Shown: positions 6,267 through 14,246, counted from the stretch's first letter. The stretch is 16,520 bases of DNA from Christensenella sp. UBA1259 (GCA_002308755.1 DBVR01000020.1:1-16520); one strand, 5' to 3'. Notes: a model not told the origin generated them from the letters alone. Made by a program: numbers and translations.

Positions 6267-7115
6267 TTAATTTTCTTTACCGTCGTTGATATAGAGTATC
6301 CCGAGACAGTCTTCCCCGCAATGACTGGTGATAGTTCCGCCCGCACGTGTAACGTAAACCGTTTTGAATCCCCTGCCTTTCAACAGATCGACGGCATATT
6401 TCACTATTTCGTCCGCCGCAGTCGTGTAGGTAACGAACGCCACCGAAAGGTCGGGGGTATCGAATTCTTCCAGCACGTCAGCGCAATAACTTTTTACGAC
6501 GTGTTCGTACTTGCCCCTGTACTTTCTGCCCGATACCATTTTACCGTTTTTGACAAGTATCTGCGGGCGTATTCTTAACAGATTCGCGCCGAGAAAGGCA
6601 AGCACGCCGCACCTGCCGCCCTTGTAGAGATAATCCACTCTTTTGAGTTCGAAACTCGCCTGCACGAAAGGCACTCTTTCAAGACATTTTTCATACACTT
6701 CCCGCGGGGAAAGACCGCTATCCGCAAGCCGTCTCCCGTAAATGCACAAAAGCGCGATACCCGTTGAAAGCGACTCGGTATCTATTACGAATACGTCCTT
6801 AAACCCCTTTGCCGCGCTTTTGGCGTTAAGACACGCCGACGACAGCTTTTCGGAAAGTGAAAAATGCACTACAGCGTCGTATTCTTTTAACAACGTGCCG
6901 AAATGCTCTTTATATTGTTCTTCGTTTACGGCGCAGGTTTTGGGAAGTTTTTTGGTTTCCAAAACGTAATCTATTATCTCTTTCCCCGTTATTTCGCCGT
7001 CGGGCGCGGAGCGTTCCCCCAGCGTTACGGTAAACGGCACGGTTCTTATGTCGTATTCCGACAATATCTCTTCGGTAAGATCGACGGTAGATTCCGCCGA
7101 TATCGCTATTTTCAT
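6267..7115 (-). CDS. DegV family (fatty-acid-binding, FakB-like) protein
   Basis: The 282-aa protein has the two-domain DegV layout. Characterised members (FakB) bind a fatty acid and present it to the kinase FakA for phosphorylation and entry into phospholipid synthesis; others have unknown ligands. Family landmarks: N-terminal ISAESTVDL (5-13; usually DST.DL), PKT at 58-60 followed by Cys61 where Ser is common, the ESLSTG segment (114-119), LYKGGR (163-168) and TSHCGED (263-269), where the conserved His265 is kept but the usual TGPG is CGED. These changes make it a divergent member. The start at 7115 has GGAG eight bases upstream. It is transcribed alone from a promoter at 7150-7178, divergent from the XRE regulator, and no FakA kinase gene is in the window. 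Confidence 0.9.
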   Translation of the reverse strand: MKIAISAESTVDLTEEILSEYDIRTVPFTVTLGERSAPDGEITGKEIIDYVLETKKLPKTCAVNEEQYKEHFGTLLKEYDAVVHFSLSEKLSSACLNAKSAAKGFKDVFVIDTESLSTGIALLCIYGRRLADSGLSPREVYEKCLERVPFVQASFELKRVDYLYKGGRCGVLAFLGANLLRIRPQILVKNGKMVSGRKYRGKYEHVVKSYCADVLEEFDTPDLSVAFVTYTTAADEIVKYAVDLLKGRGFKTVYVTRAGGTITSHCGEDCLGILYINDGKEN

Positions 7116-7149
7116 TTCGATTTCTCCGATAAGTTTCTTTTCGCCTTAC

Positions 7150-7178
7150 ATTTTAATAGCCTTTGGCGGAATAATCAA
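7150..7178 (-). promoter_or_regulatory. Promoter of the DegV gene
   Basis: On the minus strand: -35 TTGATT (7173-7178), 17-bp spacer, -10 TAAAAT (7150-7155), giving a leader of about 28 nt with a GGAG ribosome binding site. Confidence 0.7.
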
Positions 7179-7238
7179 CCTACTTTCGTGAACCCCTTTT
7201 CTAAACCCCGCAAACCTCACGGTAGAGTCGTTTTTTGT

Positions 7239-7261
7239 CAATTCTACTCCCGGTAGAATTG
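7239..7261. repeat. 9-bp inverted repeat, possible operator
   Basis: Perfect arms CAATTCTAC (7239-7247) and GTAGAATTG (7253-7261) around TCCCG. A related GGTAGAG half-site lies just to the left (about 7221-7227). It sits between the DegV promoter and the XRE promoter, a position suited to control of either gene. Confidence 0.5.
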
Positions 7262-7281
7262 CGCATTTTCCGTGCAAACGC

Positions 7282-7310
7282 TTGCGCAATGCGCAATATT
7301 GTGTTAAAAT
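7282..7310 (+). promoter_or_regulatory. XRE promoter overlapping a 7-1-7 palindrome
   Basis: -35 TTGCGC (7282-7287), 17-bp spacer, -10 TAAAAT (7305-7310). The -35 is part of a perfect palindrome TTGCGCA-A-TGCGCAA (7282-7296), and a third copy of the half-site TTGCGCA occurs at 7259-7265, 23 bp to the left. Binding there would block RNA polymerase, so self-repression by the XRE protein is likely. The predicted transcription start is within about three bases of the ATG at 7320. Confidence 0.6.
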
Positions 7311-7319
7311 ATTACCGAT

Positions 7320-7931
7320 ATGGACAATCAGAATACCGACATAAAGAACAATTTCGCCGTAAATGTGGCGAAATTAAGAAAAGCCGCAAAACTGACGCAG
7401 GTGGAGTTTGCGGAAAAAATAAACTATTCCGATAAAGCCGTTTCCAAGTGGGAACGCGGCGAGGCCGTACCCGACCTTTACACGGTAAAAGCGATAGCGG
7501 ATTTTTTCGACGTCAAGGTCGATTATCTTATCGCCGAACCCAAAGCGGAAAAGCCCAGAATATTCGGTAAACTTACCTTAAAACGTACGGTTTTAGGGCT
7601 CGCTTCCACCGCTACGGTGTGGCTTATCGCCGTTTTGTTCTTTGCGTTCATAAGGATAATAGTGCCGTCTCTTACCAACACATGGCTCGCTTTTATATAC
7701 GCCCTGCCCGTTACCGCGGCGGTGCTTATGATATTCACTTCCGTATGGGGAAAAAGCGTCGGCAACCTTATAATAATTTCCGTCTTTATATGGACGGTGA
7801 TACTTACGGTGTATCTTACCATTTACGTTTCGCTTGAAAACCCGCCGCGCAATTTATGGGAAATATTCCTTATCGGTATTCCCGCGCAAGGCGCGGCCGT
7901 ATTCTGGCTCTTATATAAGCGGGTAAAATGA
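7320..7931 (+). CDS. XRE-family regulator with four membrane segments
   Basis: The 203-aa protein has an N-terminal helix-turn-helix of the Cro/CI (HTH_3) type (about 11-66, with LTQVEFAEKINYSDKAVSKW as the helix pair) and then four hydrophobic segments (about 90-112, 118-138, 145-167, 177-198). It would be a membrane-tethered DNA-binding protein; the signal it senses is unknown. No Shine-Dalgarno precedes the ATG, and the promoter -10 ends ten bases before it, so the mRNA is probably leaderless. A later start would cut into the HTH domain. Likely targets are its own promoter and perhaps the divergent DegV gene. It is convergent with the large ABC gene and shares a terminator with it. Confidence 0.9.
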   Translation: MDNQNTDIKNNFAVNVAKLRKAAKLTQVEFAEKINYSDKAVSKWERGEAVPDLYTVKAIADFFDVKVDYLIAEPKAEKPRIFGKLTLKRTVLGLASTATVWLIAVLFFAFIRIIVPSLTNTWLAFIYALPVTAAVLMIFTSVWGKSVGNLIIISVFIWTVILTVYLTIYVSLENPPRNLWEIFLIGIPAQGAAVFWLLYKRVK

Positions 7932-7946
7932 CAAAAAACAAAAGAT

Positions 7947-7980
7947 AAGGCGCGAAGACGAAACTCGTCTTCGCGCCTTT
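7947..7980. terminator. Bidirectional terminator
   Basis: Perfect GC-rich 15-bp stem (7947-7961 with 7965-7979) and 3-nt loop AAC. On the minus strand it is followed by a T-rich stretch (ATCTTTTGTTTTTTG). It separates the convergent XRE and ATPase-permease genes. Confidence 0.88.
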
Positions 7981-8000
7981 CAATATTTACGTTTGTTACA

Positions 8001-10754
8001 CTATTCGGTACGCAACGCAACGACGGGATCTTTGTTCGCCGCTATACGCGCGGGAACTATGCCCGAAATGAGAGTAAGCGCAAAACTTACCACGACTAAA
8101 ACGGCGGCGTCGACTACCCGTAACGCGGCAAGACTGCCGAGGTTTTCTATAAAGTGCGCTACGATAAGGTTTATCGGTAAAGTAAGTAAGTACGATACGC
8201 CCACGCCGATAAGCCCCGCAAACAAGCCGATAAGGAAGGTTTCCGCATTGAAAATCCGCGATATATCCTTCTTTCTTGCGCCGAGAGAACGCAGAACGCC
8301 TATCTCTTTGGTCCTTTCCACCACCGAAACGTAGGTGATTATCCCTATCATTATGCTGGATACCACCAGCGATATCGCGGTAAACGCTATAAGCACTATT
8401 TTTACCGCGTCCACTATCTGGTTAAGTGCGGAAAACAGCATAGCCGTCGAATCGGAATAATGTACTTCGTCTTCTTCTTCATGCGTTTCGTTCCACTTAT
8501 CCATGTACGCTTTTATGTTCTCTTTGTCTTCGTAACTCGCTGAATAGATATATATCCTGTTGGCGTCTTCCTTGCCCGCGAGTGCGCGAAGTTCCACGTC
8601 GTACGACATCGAAAAAGCGGTAATAAAACTTTTAAGCATCGCATCTTTTACGTCTTCGGAAAGCCCGACGGTATCTAACATCCACGCGTATGCCGAGTCT
8701 CTGATTATTTGTTTCTGTAATTCCGTAAGGTCGTCTTCTTCGATCTTACCAAGCAATATCTTTCCGTTATCATACATCTTGTACATGGTAGGATCGGAAT
8801 CTTCCGGCTGGTCTTTATCGAAATACCAGGAATATACTTTGACCTTATTTTCCGCACGGCCATCGCAATCTGCGGCTATTGCGGAGTTTACGTTGTCGCT
8901 TTTTATCCTGTTCTTAAAAGCCGACGTGTAGGCAATGCCCGTATTAAGAACGCCTTGCGTTATCCCGTCTTTAAGCCTTGCTATACCCTTTATCGTAAGC
9001 GTCATATCGGGATCTATCGGATTGTTATTTGAGTCGAAGGTCTTATCGTAATACACGCCGTCCGCAAGGGATACGAAACGGCTGTCGTTTTTAAGATAGT
9101 AAAACTTCTTGTTATATACTCTTTCGAAACTCATTTCGTCGCTTCCGCTGAAAACGACTCTGTAATTCTCGGTATCTATCTTGTTTATGTTTCTGAATCC
9201 CAAGAGCGCAAGAGTTATGTCTGAAACACGGTTGTACTTATCCACTACGAGCAAAAGTTCATCTTCCCCTGTTGCCCACTCGCCGTCTATAAGGTCGTAT
9301 TGCGATTCTATAAGGTCGGAACTTTCCGGTATTTCACTTACCGTCGGAATATACGAACGCACGAATTCCGCCGAAATGTTCATATCGGAATTCTGCATGC
9401 CTTCGTTGAACATGTTCTGCAAGTATTTGACGAGTTGGTCTATCGGAATAGTGAAATTGTTTCTTAAAAATCCTATGTCCGAATACAGGTAGTTGTTTAC
9501 GTCGAATCCGTAATCTTCCCTTATGCAATACGCCCAACCCTTTTCCGTTTTTGCGGCAAGCGTGTTCTTTTCGTCGGCGTAACTTTTGACGTAACTTTTA
9601 TATTCATCCGTCAGTTTATTGCTTTTCAGCATATTCGTAAGATCGTCGAACAGTTTGCGGGTATACACCGTTTTTTCCACTCTTTGCCGTAACAGGTCGG
9701 AAGAAACCGTCTCTTGGGTGAGTTTCTGAAAATCCGTTAAATCGATAGTCGCTTCGGCTACCGTTAAAGGATACACCGACAGCGTATCGCTCTGCAATTT
9801 ATTTATATAAGCCGAAAAACCCGTCGAGACCGCAAGCACCAAAGCGATACCTATTATCCCGATACTGCCCGCGATAGACGTTAAAATCGTCCTTCCCTTT
9901 TTGGTTTTCAGGTTGGAAAACGACAGCGAAAACGCCGTGCCCGTCTTCATAGCCGACTTGCCTTTGTCGGAAACCTTTTCCCTGCGCTCCGCACTGCCGT
10001 TAAAATCGTCGGTATCGCCCGTCTTTTCCCCGTCTAAAAGGTTTATGATTCTCGTAGCGTACTTTTCCGCAAGATCGGGGTTGTGCGTTACCATAATGAC
10101 GAGCCTGTCTTTCGCCACTTCCTTTAAGATATCCATTACCTGAATACTCGTTTCGGTATCCAGCGCGCCCGTCGGTTCGTCGGCTAAAATTATATCGGGA
10201 TCGTTTACCAGCGCGCGGGCTATCGCAACCCTTTGCATCTGACCGCCCGAAAGTTGGTTGGGACGCTTATTGTAAAGCCCTTTAAGTCCCACTTTATCGA
10301 GTACGGCTTTCGCACGTTCTCTGCGTTCCGTTAGTGAAACGCCCGACAGCGTGAGCGCGAGTTCGACGTTGGACATGACGGTCTGGTGCGGGATAAGATT
10401 GTAACTCTGGAATACGAAACCTATGCTGTTGTTACGGTAGGTATCCCAGTCGCCGTCTTTGTATTCCTTGGTGGAAACGCCGTTTATTATAAGGTCGCCG
10501 GAAGTATATCTGTCCAACCCGCCTATGATGTTTAAAAGCGTCGTTTTGCCGCAACCCGAAGGTCCTAATATCGCGACGAATTCGCTTTTACGGAAAGACA
10601 GGTCTATATTTTTAAGGGCGGTAACGGCCGTTTCGCCTTCGCCGTAGATCTTGCCTATATTGACAAGTCTTAAAGCGGCGTCGTTATTACCCGCGCCGCC
10701 GCCCGAATTTCCGTTTTCCTTTGCCGTGTGAAATTTTTTACGCCCTAAAAACAT
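8001..10754 (-). CDS. Fused ABC ATPase-permease (MacB/FtsX type) with large extracellular domain
   Basis: A single 917-aa chain. Residues about 27-245 are a LolD/MacB-type ATPase: Walker A GPSGCGKTT (64-72), signature LSGGQ (168-172), Walker B IILADEP (188-194), His224. A linker leads to membrane segment 1 (about 293-313), a very large extracytoplasmic region (about 317-782), and three C-terminal segments (about 783-808, 840-862, 877-900) of the FtsX fold, with the ERTKEIGVLRSLGARK coupling loop (813-829). The extracellular part is more than twice that of MacB. Such proteins do mechanotransmission or export rather than carry substrates across the bilayer; the cargo is unknown. The start at 10754 is preceded by AAGGAAAGCGGGG, a moderate ribosome binding site. 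It lies downstream of htpG in the same direction with no clear terminator between, so read-through is possible. Confidence 0.92.
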   Translation of the reverse strand: MFLGRKKFHTAKENGNSGGGAGNNDAALRLVNIGKIYGEGETAVTALKNIDLSFRKSEFVAILGPSGCGKTTLLNIIGGLDRYTSGDLIINGVSTKEYKDGDWDTYRNNSIGFVFQSYNLIPHQTVMSNVELALTLSGVSLTERRERAKAVLDKVGLKGLYNKRPNQLSGGQMQRVAIARALVNDPDIILADEPTGALDTETSIQVMDILKEVAKDRLVIMVTHNPDLAEKYATRIINLLDGEKTGDTDDFNGSAERREKVSDKGKSAMKTGTAFSLSFSNLKTKKGRTILTSIAGSIGIIGIALVLAVSTGFSAYINKLQSDTLSVYPLTVAEATIDLTDFQKLTQETVSSDLLRQRVEKTVYTRKLFDDLTNMLKSNKLTDEYKSYVKSYADEKNTLAAKTEKGWAYCIREDYGFDVNNYLYSDIGFLRNNFTIPIDQLVKYLQNMFNEGMQNSDMNISAEFVRSYIPTVSEIPESSDLIESQYDLIDGEWATGEDELLLVVDKYNRVSDITLALLGFRNINKIDTENYRVVFSGSDEMSFERVYNKKFYYLKNDSRFVSLADGVYYDKTFDSNNNPIDPDMTLTIKGIARLKDGITQGVLNTGIAYTSAFKNRIKSDNVNSAIAADCDGRAENKVKVYSWYFDKDQPEDSDPTMYKMYDNGKILLGKIEEDDLTELQKQIIRDSAYAWMLDTVGLSEDVKDAMLKSFITAFSMSYDVELRALAGKEDANRIYIYSASYEDKENIKAYMDKWNETHEEEDEVHYSDSTAMLFSALNQIVDAVKIVLIAFTAISLVVSSIMIGIITYVSVVERTKEIGVLRSLGARKKDISRIFNAETFLIGLFAGLIGVGVSYLLTLPINLIVAHFIENLGSLAALRVVDAAVLVVVSFALTLISGIVPARIAANKDPVVALRTE

Positions 10755-10784
10755 TTGCCCCGCTTTCCTTGATGGTTTATCTTA

Positions 10785-10816
10785 TAGATTATAATACGTT
10801 TAGATTATAATACGTT
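10785..10816 (-). repeat. Perfect 16-bp tandem duplication carrying two TATAAT boxes
   Basis: Two identical 16-bp units (10785-10800 and 10801-10816). On the minus strand each holds ACGTATTATAATCT, i.e. a consensus -10 hexamer, 31-62 bases before the ATPase-permease start. Neither copy has a good -35 at 16-18 bp, so promoter use is uncertain. Confidence 0.6.
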
Positions 10817-10849
10817 TTTATTGAAAATTTATTGAAAAAACACCGAAAA

Positions 10850-12724
10850 TCACATTATATCCGACAGCGCGGACACGAATTCCGCCGCGTCGGAGACCGA
10901 AAGCCCTTCTAATACGCGCGCCTGTTCGTACAGCACCGTAGCGTATTTTTTAAGCTTTTCCTTGTCTTCTTTGTAAAGCGTCTGCAACTTCGGTAAGATC
11001 TTGTGCGTGGAACTTATCTCCAAAATCTTATCCGCCTTTACGCTGCCGTCGGCGTTGGGCATTGAGTTTAGTACCTTTTCCATTTCGATGGATATATCCC
11101 CGCCCGCGATAAGGCACACGGGATAAGTCTTTAAGTTGGAAGTAAGCCTTACTTCTTTCACCTTGTCGCCGAGAGCCGCCTTTATTTCTCCTAACAGGTC
11201 TTTATTCTGCTCGTTCTTTTCCTTTAATTCCTGCTTTTCGGCATCCGAATCGAGAGAAAAGTCCGTTTCCGCGACGGATTTGAACTTCTTGCCGTCGTAC
11301 TCGCCTAACACCTTTACCACGAACTCGTCCACGCCGTCCTTAAAAAACAGTATTTCCGCGCCCTTTTCCTTCGCCCTTTCTATCTGCGGAAGTTTGGCTA
11401 TCTTTTCGTAACTTTCGCCCGCCGCATAGTATATCTCGCCTTGTCCCTCGGGCATTTCTTTTACGTATTCCGCAAGCGTTACGGGTTTTTCCTTTTTCGA
11501 CGAGTAAAACATCAAAAGGTCTTTTAACTTGTCCTTATTCATACCGAAATCGGCGTACGCCCCGAACTTTAACGCAAGCCCGAATTCGTTAAAGAGTTTT
11601 TCGTAATTCTCCCTGTCTTCTTCAAGCATTTTTTTGAGTTCGGCAGATATTTTCTTCTCTATCCCCGAAGCGATCGCCTTCACCTGCCTGTCCTGTTGCA
11701 GTATTTCCCGCGAAATGTTCAAAGATAAATCGGAAGAGTCCACTACGCCCCTTACAAACCCGAAATAATCGGGCAGAAGGTCTTCGCACTTTTCCATTAT
11801 CATCACGCCGTTGGAATAGAGTTTTAAACCCTTTTTATAGTCTTTCGAGTAGTAATCAAAGGGCGCGCGGGAGGGGAAAAACAAAAGCGCGTCGTAGGTT
11901 ACCGCCCCTTCTATCTTGGCGTACACGCTCTTTAAAGGGTTAGCGTAATCGTGGAATTCGTTTTTATAAAACTCGTTCAAGTCTTCGTCTTTTACTTCGC
12001 CTTTCGGTTTTTTCCACAGCGGCACCATGCTGTTCAACGTTTCGGGTTCGGTAACCGTTTCGTACTCCGGCTTGTCGTCGGGAGTGCCTTCCTTTCTACG
12101 GCTTTTCGTAACGTCGGTGATTATGGGATAGCGGATATAGTCGGAATACCGCTTTACGAGAGAACTTATCTTGTAACTTTCGAGAAAATCCGAATACTTA
12201 AAGTCTTCCGTATCCTTCTTTAAGGTAAGAACTATCTTCGTGCCGACGGTATCCTTTTCGGTCTTTTCTATATCGTAACCGTCCACTCCGTTACTTTCCC
12301 ACTTGTACGCCGTATCGGATTTATACGCCCTGGTATAAACTTCGATTTTATCCGCCACCATAAAGGAAGAATAAAACCCCACGCCGAACTGCCCTATGAG
12401 TTCGTTGTCCGTCTTGTCCGCGTTTTCTTTTTTGAAATTGAGAGTCCCACTCTCCGCGATAGTGCCGAGATTGCTATCTAATTCCTGTTCCGTCATGCCG
12501 ATACCGTTGTCTTCTATGGTAAGTTGCCCGTTTTCCCTGTCGGCGGATATAACTATCTTAAAGTCGGAATTCACGTCGGTATCGATAAGCGAAATAAATT
12601 TCAGCTTGTCTATCGCGTCCGACGCGTTGGAAAGCAGTTCTCTTAAAAATATTTCTTTGTTGGTGTATATCGAATTGATCATCAAATCGAGTACGCGCTT
12701 CGATTCCGTCTTAAACTCTTTCAT
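10850..12724 (-). CDS. htpG: Molecular chaperone HtpG (Hsp90)
   Basis: ATP-dependent Hsp90 chaperone of the cytoplasm. The 624-aa length is normal. The N-terminal GHKL ATPase is plain: E29 and N33 in FLRELLSNASDA, DNGIGMT (72-78), GTIAESGT (87-94), and the lid-proximal GQFGVGFYSSF (111-121). The middle domain includes the conserved FVRGVVDSSDLSLNISREILQ, whose Arg contacts the ATP gamma-phosphate in this family. The start at 12724 has GAGGG seven bases upstream. Transcription is from a strong sigma-A promoter with a CIRCE operator at the start site, so the gene should be under HrcA control. A separate terminator isolates it from the serpin gene upstream. Confidence 0.98.
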   Translation of the reverse strand: MKEFKTESKRVLDLMINSIYTNKEIFLRELLSNASDAIDKLKFISLIDTDVNSDFKIVISADRENGQLTIEDNGIGMTEQELDSNLGTIAESGTLNFKKENADKTDNELIGQFGVGFYSSFMVADKIEVYTRAYKSDTAYKWESNGVDGYDIEKTEKDTVGTKIVLTLKKDTEDFKYSDFLESYKISSLVKRYSDYIRYPIITDVTKSRRKEGTPDDKPEYETVTEPETLNSMVPLWKKPKGEVKDEDLNEFYKNEFHDYANPLKSVYAKIEGAVTYDALLFFPSRAPFDYYSKDYKKGLKLYSNGVMIMEKCEDLLPDYFGFVRGVVDSSDLSLNISREILQQDRQVKAIASGIEKKISAELKKMLEEDRENYEKLFNEFGLALKFGAYADFGMNKDKLKDLLMFYSSKKEKPVTLAEYVKEMPEGQGEIYYAAGESYEKIAKLPQIERAKEKGAEILFFKDGVDEFVVKVLGEYDGKKFKSVAETDFSLDSDAEKQELKEKNEQNKDLLGEIKAALGDKVKEVRLTSNLKTYPVCLIAGGDISIEMEKVLNSMPNADGSVKADKILEISSTHKILPKLQTLYKEDKEKLKKYATVLYEQARVLEGLSVSDAAEFVSALSDIM

Positions 12725-12746
12725 AATGCCCTCGAAAAAAAAGTTA

Positions 12747-12773
12747 TTAGCACTCTAAACCTTTAAGTGCTAA
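12747..12773 (-). promoter_or_regulatory. CIRCE operator (HrcA binding site) of htpG
   Basis: On the plus strand TTAGCACTC (12747-12755), nine bases, AAGTGCTAA (12765-12773). The CIRCE consensus is TTAGCACTC-N9-GAGTGCTAA, so only one arm position differs. It begins at the predicted transcription start and ends 22 bases before the htpG ATG, the usual location for HrcA repression. Confidence 0.92.
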
Positions 12774-12778
12774 GTTAT

Positions 12779-12806
12779 ATTATAATCATACTCTTTTTTT
12801 TGTCAA
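12779..12806 (-). promoter_or_regulatory. Promoter of htpG
   Basis: On the minus strand: -35 TTGACA (12801-12806, perfect), 16-bp spacer, -10 TATAAT (12779-12784, perfect). The CIRCE element starts six bases after the -10. Confidence 0.88.
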
Positions 12807-12831
12807 TCAAAATCACGGGAAATATTGAATT

Positions 12832-12865
12832 TTAAAAAATCTTTCCCCTTACGGTGAAAGATTTT
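12832..12865 (-). terminator. Terminator of the serpin gene
   Basis: Arms AAAATCTTTC (12836-12845) and GAAAGATTTT (12856-12865) with a 10-nt loop; on the minus strand a run of T follows. It lies between the serpin stop and the htpG promoter. Confidence 0.72.
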
Positions 12866-12901
12866 CACTTTTTTATAAAACGTTCTGATTTCCCGCAAGG
12901 T

Positions 12902-14161
12902 TTACGGTTCGGCAACTCTCCCCGCAAAGAGTATCACGCCGTAAGGGTCGGTTACCATAAATCCGAAACTTCTGTCTATCACGAAATCGAACTTTTGTTC
13001 CTGTTCGGGCGGCATTGCCGACGCCTTATCGGCAATTATCGTTACCGCCGCGCCTTCTATTCCCTTTTCGTCGACTTTTAATATCGCGCTGTGCTTTATA
13101 TCGGAAACGCAAAGTTCTATATCCGTAAGATCCGACGTGTAAGCGTGAAACGCATTTTGAAGGTAACCTTGGTTTTCAAAAACTTCCTTTACGGGCGTAT
13201 CGCTTTCGATTTTAAATTTCGGAAAAATACAGCGGGTAAGATAACGGACTCCGTCTTCTTCGCCGGTATACGTTGCGGAATTGACCGCATTTAAATTTTC
13301 CGCCGTCATGGCGTCTTTTAACGCTACGCCGTCCTTCGGCAGAATAAACTTTATACAATAGCCGCTGCTCGTTTTGGAATAAAAATACTCCGACACTTCC
13401 GTTTCTCCGACTTTACCGCCGAAATATTCGCCTATAAGAAAGTCTTTCTCTTTGGTTTCGCCGTTTGCGACGAAATTCCTTTTCTTCACGGTAAGTCCGT
13501 CGCCGAAATTCCAGCAGTCCTTAAAATACAGGGTATTGATAATGGCAAAAAGGGTGGCGGGCTCGAGTTCAAAGTCCTTGTCTATAAGTCCTTTCGTTTT
13601 TTCTTTTATAAACTTTCTTATCGCCGCGTTCGCCGCCTTGTTATCGGACTTGAAGGGCGCTTTATACGCATAACAACAGAAATCTTCGGCAAGCCTGTCG
13701 AGAGCCGTTTGATTCGCCGTAAACTCCGTATCCAGCCAGATGGAGTTGGTAAGGTCTAATTTCGACACAAGTTCCCCGTCGTTTTCCCTTTCGCGTACGA
13801 GAGAAAGGAAAAGGTCGTCGGTCTTTTCTATATCGCCCGCGTCCATGCCGAAAAGCGTTTCTATGTCGCTTTTTACCCCGTCGTCTCCTACCGAGTGCAG
13901 GACGGCAAGCGCCATATACAAGGATAGTGGCGACATAACGTAGTTAGCGTTATCGTTTTCGGCACAGTCTTCGTAAACTCTGCCCGAAAATGCGGAAAGT
14001 TTCGCAAAGTAGTCGGCGTCGTAAAAATACTCCCCACTACCTTTTTCGTCGTAGACAACGTTATTTAAAACCGTCGCTTTTCCGCCGGAGATAACCCCCG
14101 AACAGGAAAATGCCGTTACCGAGAAAAGTACCGCTAATATAAGCGCCGCAATTTTTTTCAT
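12902..14161 (-). CDS. Serpin-family protease inhibitor, probable lipoprotein
   Basis: Serpins trap serine or cysteine proteases by cleavage and insertion of a reactive loop. The 419-aa protein has a signal peptide (MKKIAALILAVLFSVTAFSC) ending at Cys20; the preceding AFS is a loose lipobox, so lipid anchoring is likely but not certain. The serpin fold covers about 50-417: MSPLSLYMALAVL (76-88), IINTLYFKDCW (207-217), and the C-terminal FVIDRSFGFMV (393-403), which matches the serpin signature except for Gly400. The hinge EKGIEGAAVT (365-374) is of the inhibitory type: P15 Gly, P11-P10 Ala, P8 Thr; P14 is Ile where Thr/Ser is usual. With canonical spacing P1 is Ser381 and P1' Ala382 (window 378-384). 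The ATG has a very strong ribosome binding site (GGGGAGG). Monocistronic, with its own promoter and terminator. The target protease is unknown. Confidence 0.93.
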   Translation of the reverse strand: MKKIAALILAVLFSVTAFSCSGVISGGKATVLNNVVYDEKGSGEYFYDADYFAKLSAFSGRVYEDCAENDNANYVMSPLSLYMALAVLHSVGDDGVKSDIETLFGMDAGDIEKTDDLFLSLVRERENDGELVSKLDLTNSIWLDTEFTANQTALDRLAEDFCCYAYKAPFKSDNKAANAAIRKFIKEKTKGLIDKDFELEPATLFAIINTLYFKDCWNFGDGLTVKKRNFVANGETKEKDFLIGEYFGGKVGETEVSEYFYSKTSSGYCIKFILPKDGVALKDAMTAENLNAVNSATYTGEEDGVRYLTRCIFPKFKIESDTPVKEVFENQGYLQNAFHAYTSDLTDIELCVSDIKHSAILKVDEKGIEGAAVTIIADKASAMPPEQEQKFDFVIDRSFGFMVTDPYGVILFAGRVAEP

Positions 14162-14199
14162 GGCAATCCTCCCCTTTCTAACGTTTTACCTTTTTTATT

Positions 14200-14228
14200 A
14201 TTATAACATACGTCGGGCAGTTTTGCAA
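14200..14228 (-). promoter_or_regulatory. Promoter of the serpin gene
   Basis: On the minus strand: -35 TTGCAA (14223-14228), 17-bp spacer, -10 TATAAT (14200-14205), about 39 bases before the ATG. Confidence 0.75.
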
Positions 14229-14246
14229 CACCCTTCTTTTTAAGCG

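Noticed and set aside
7236..7241. Perfect TTGACA on the minus strand upstream of the DegV gene
   Set aside because: No -10-like hexamer is found 16-18 bp downstream; the promoter at 7150-7178 fits better.
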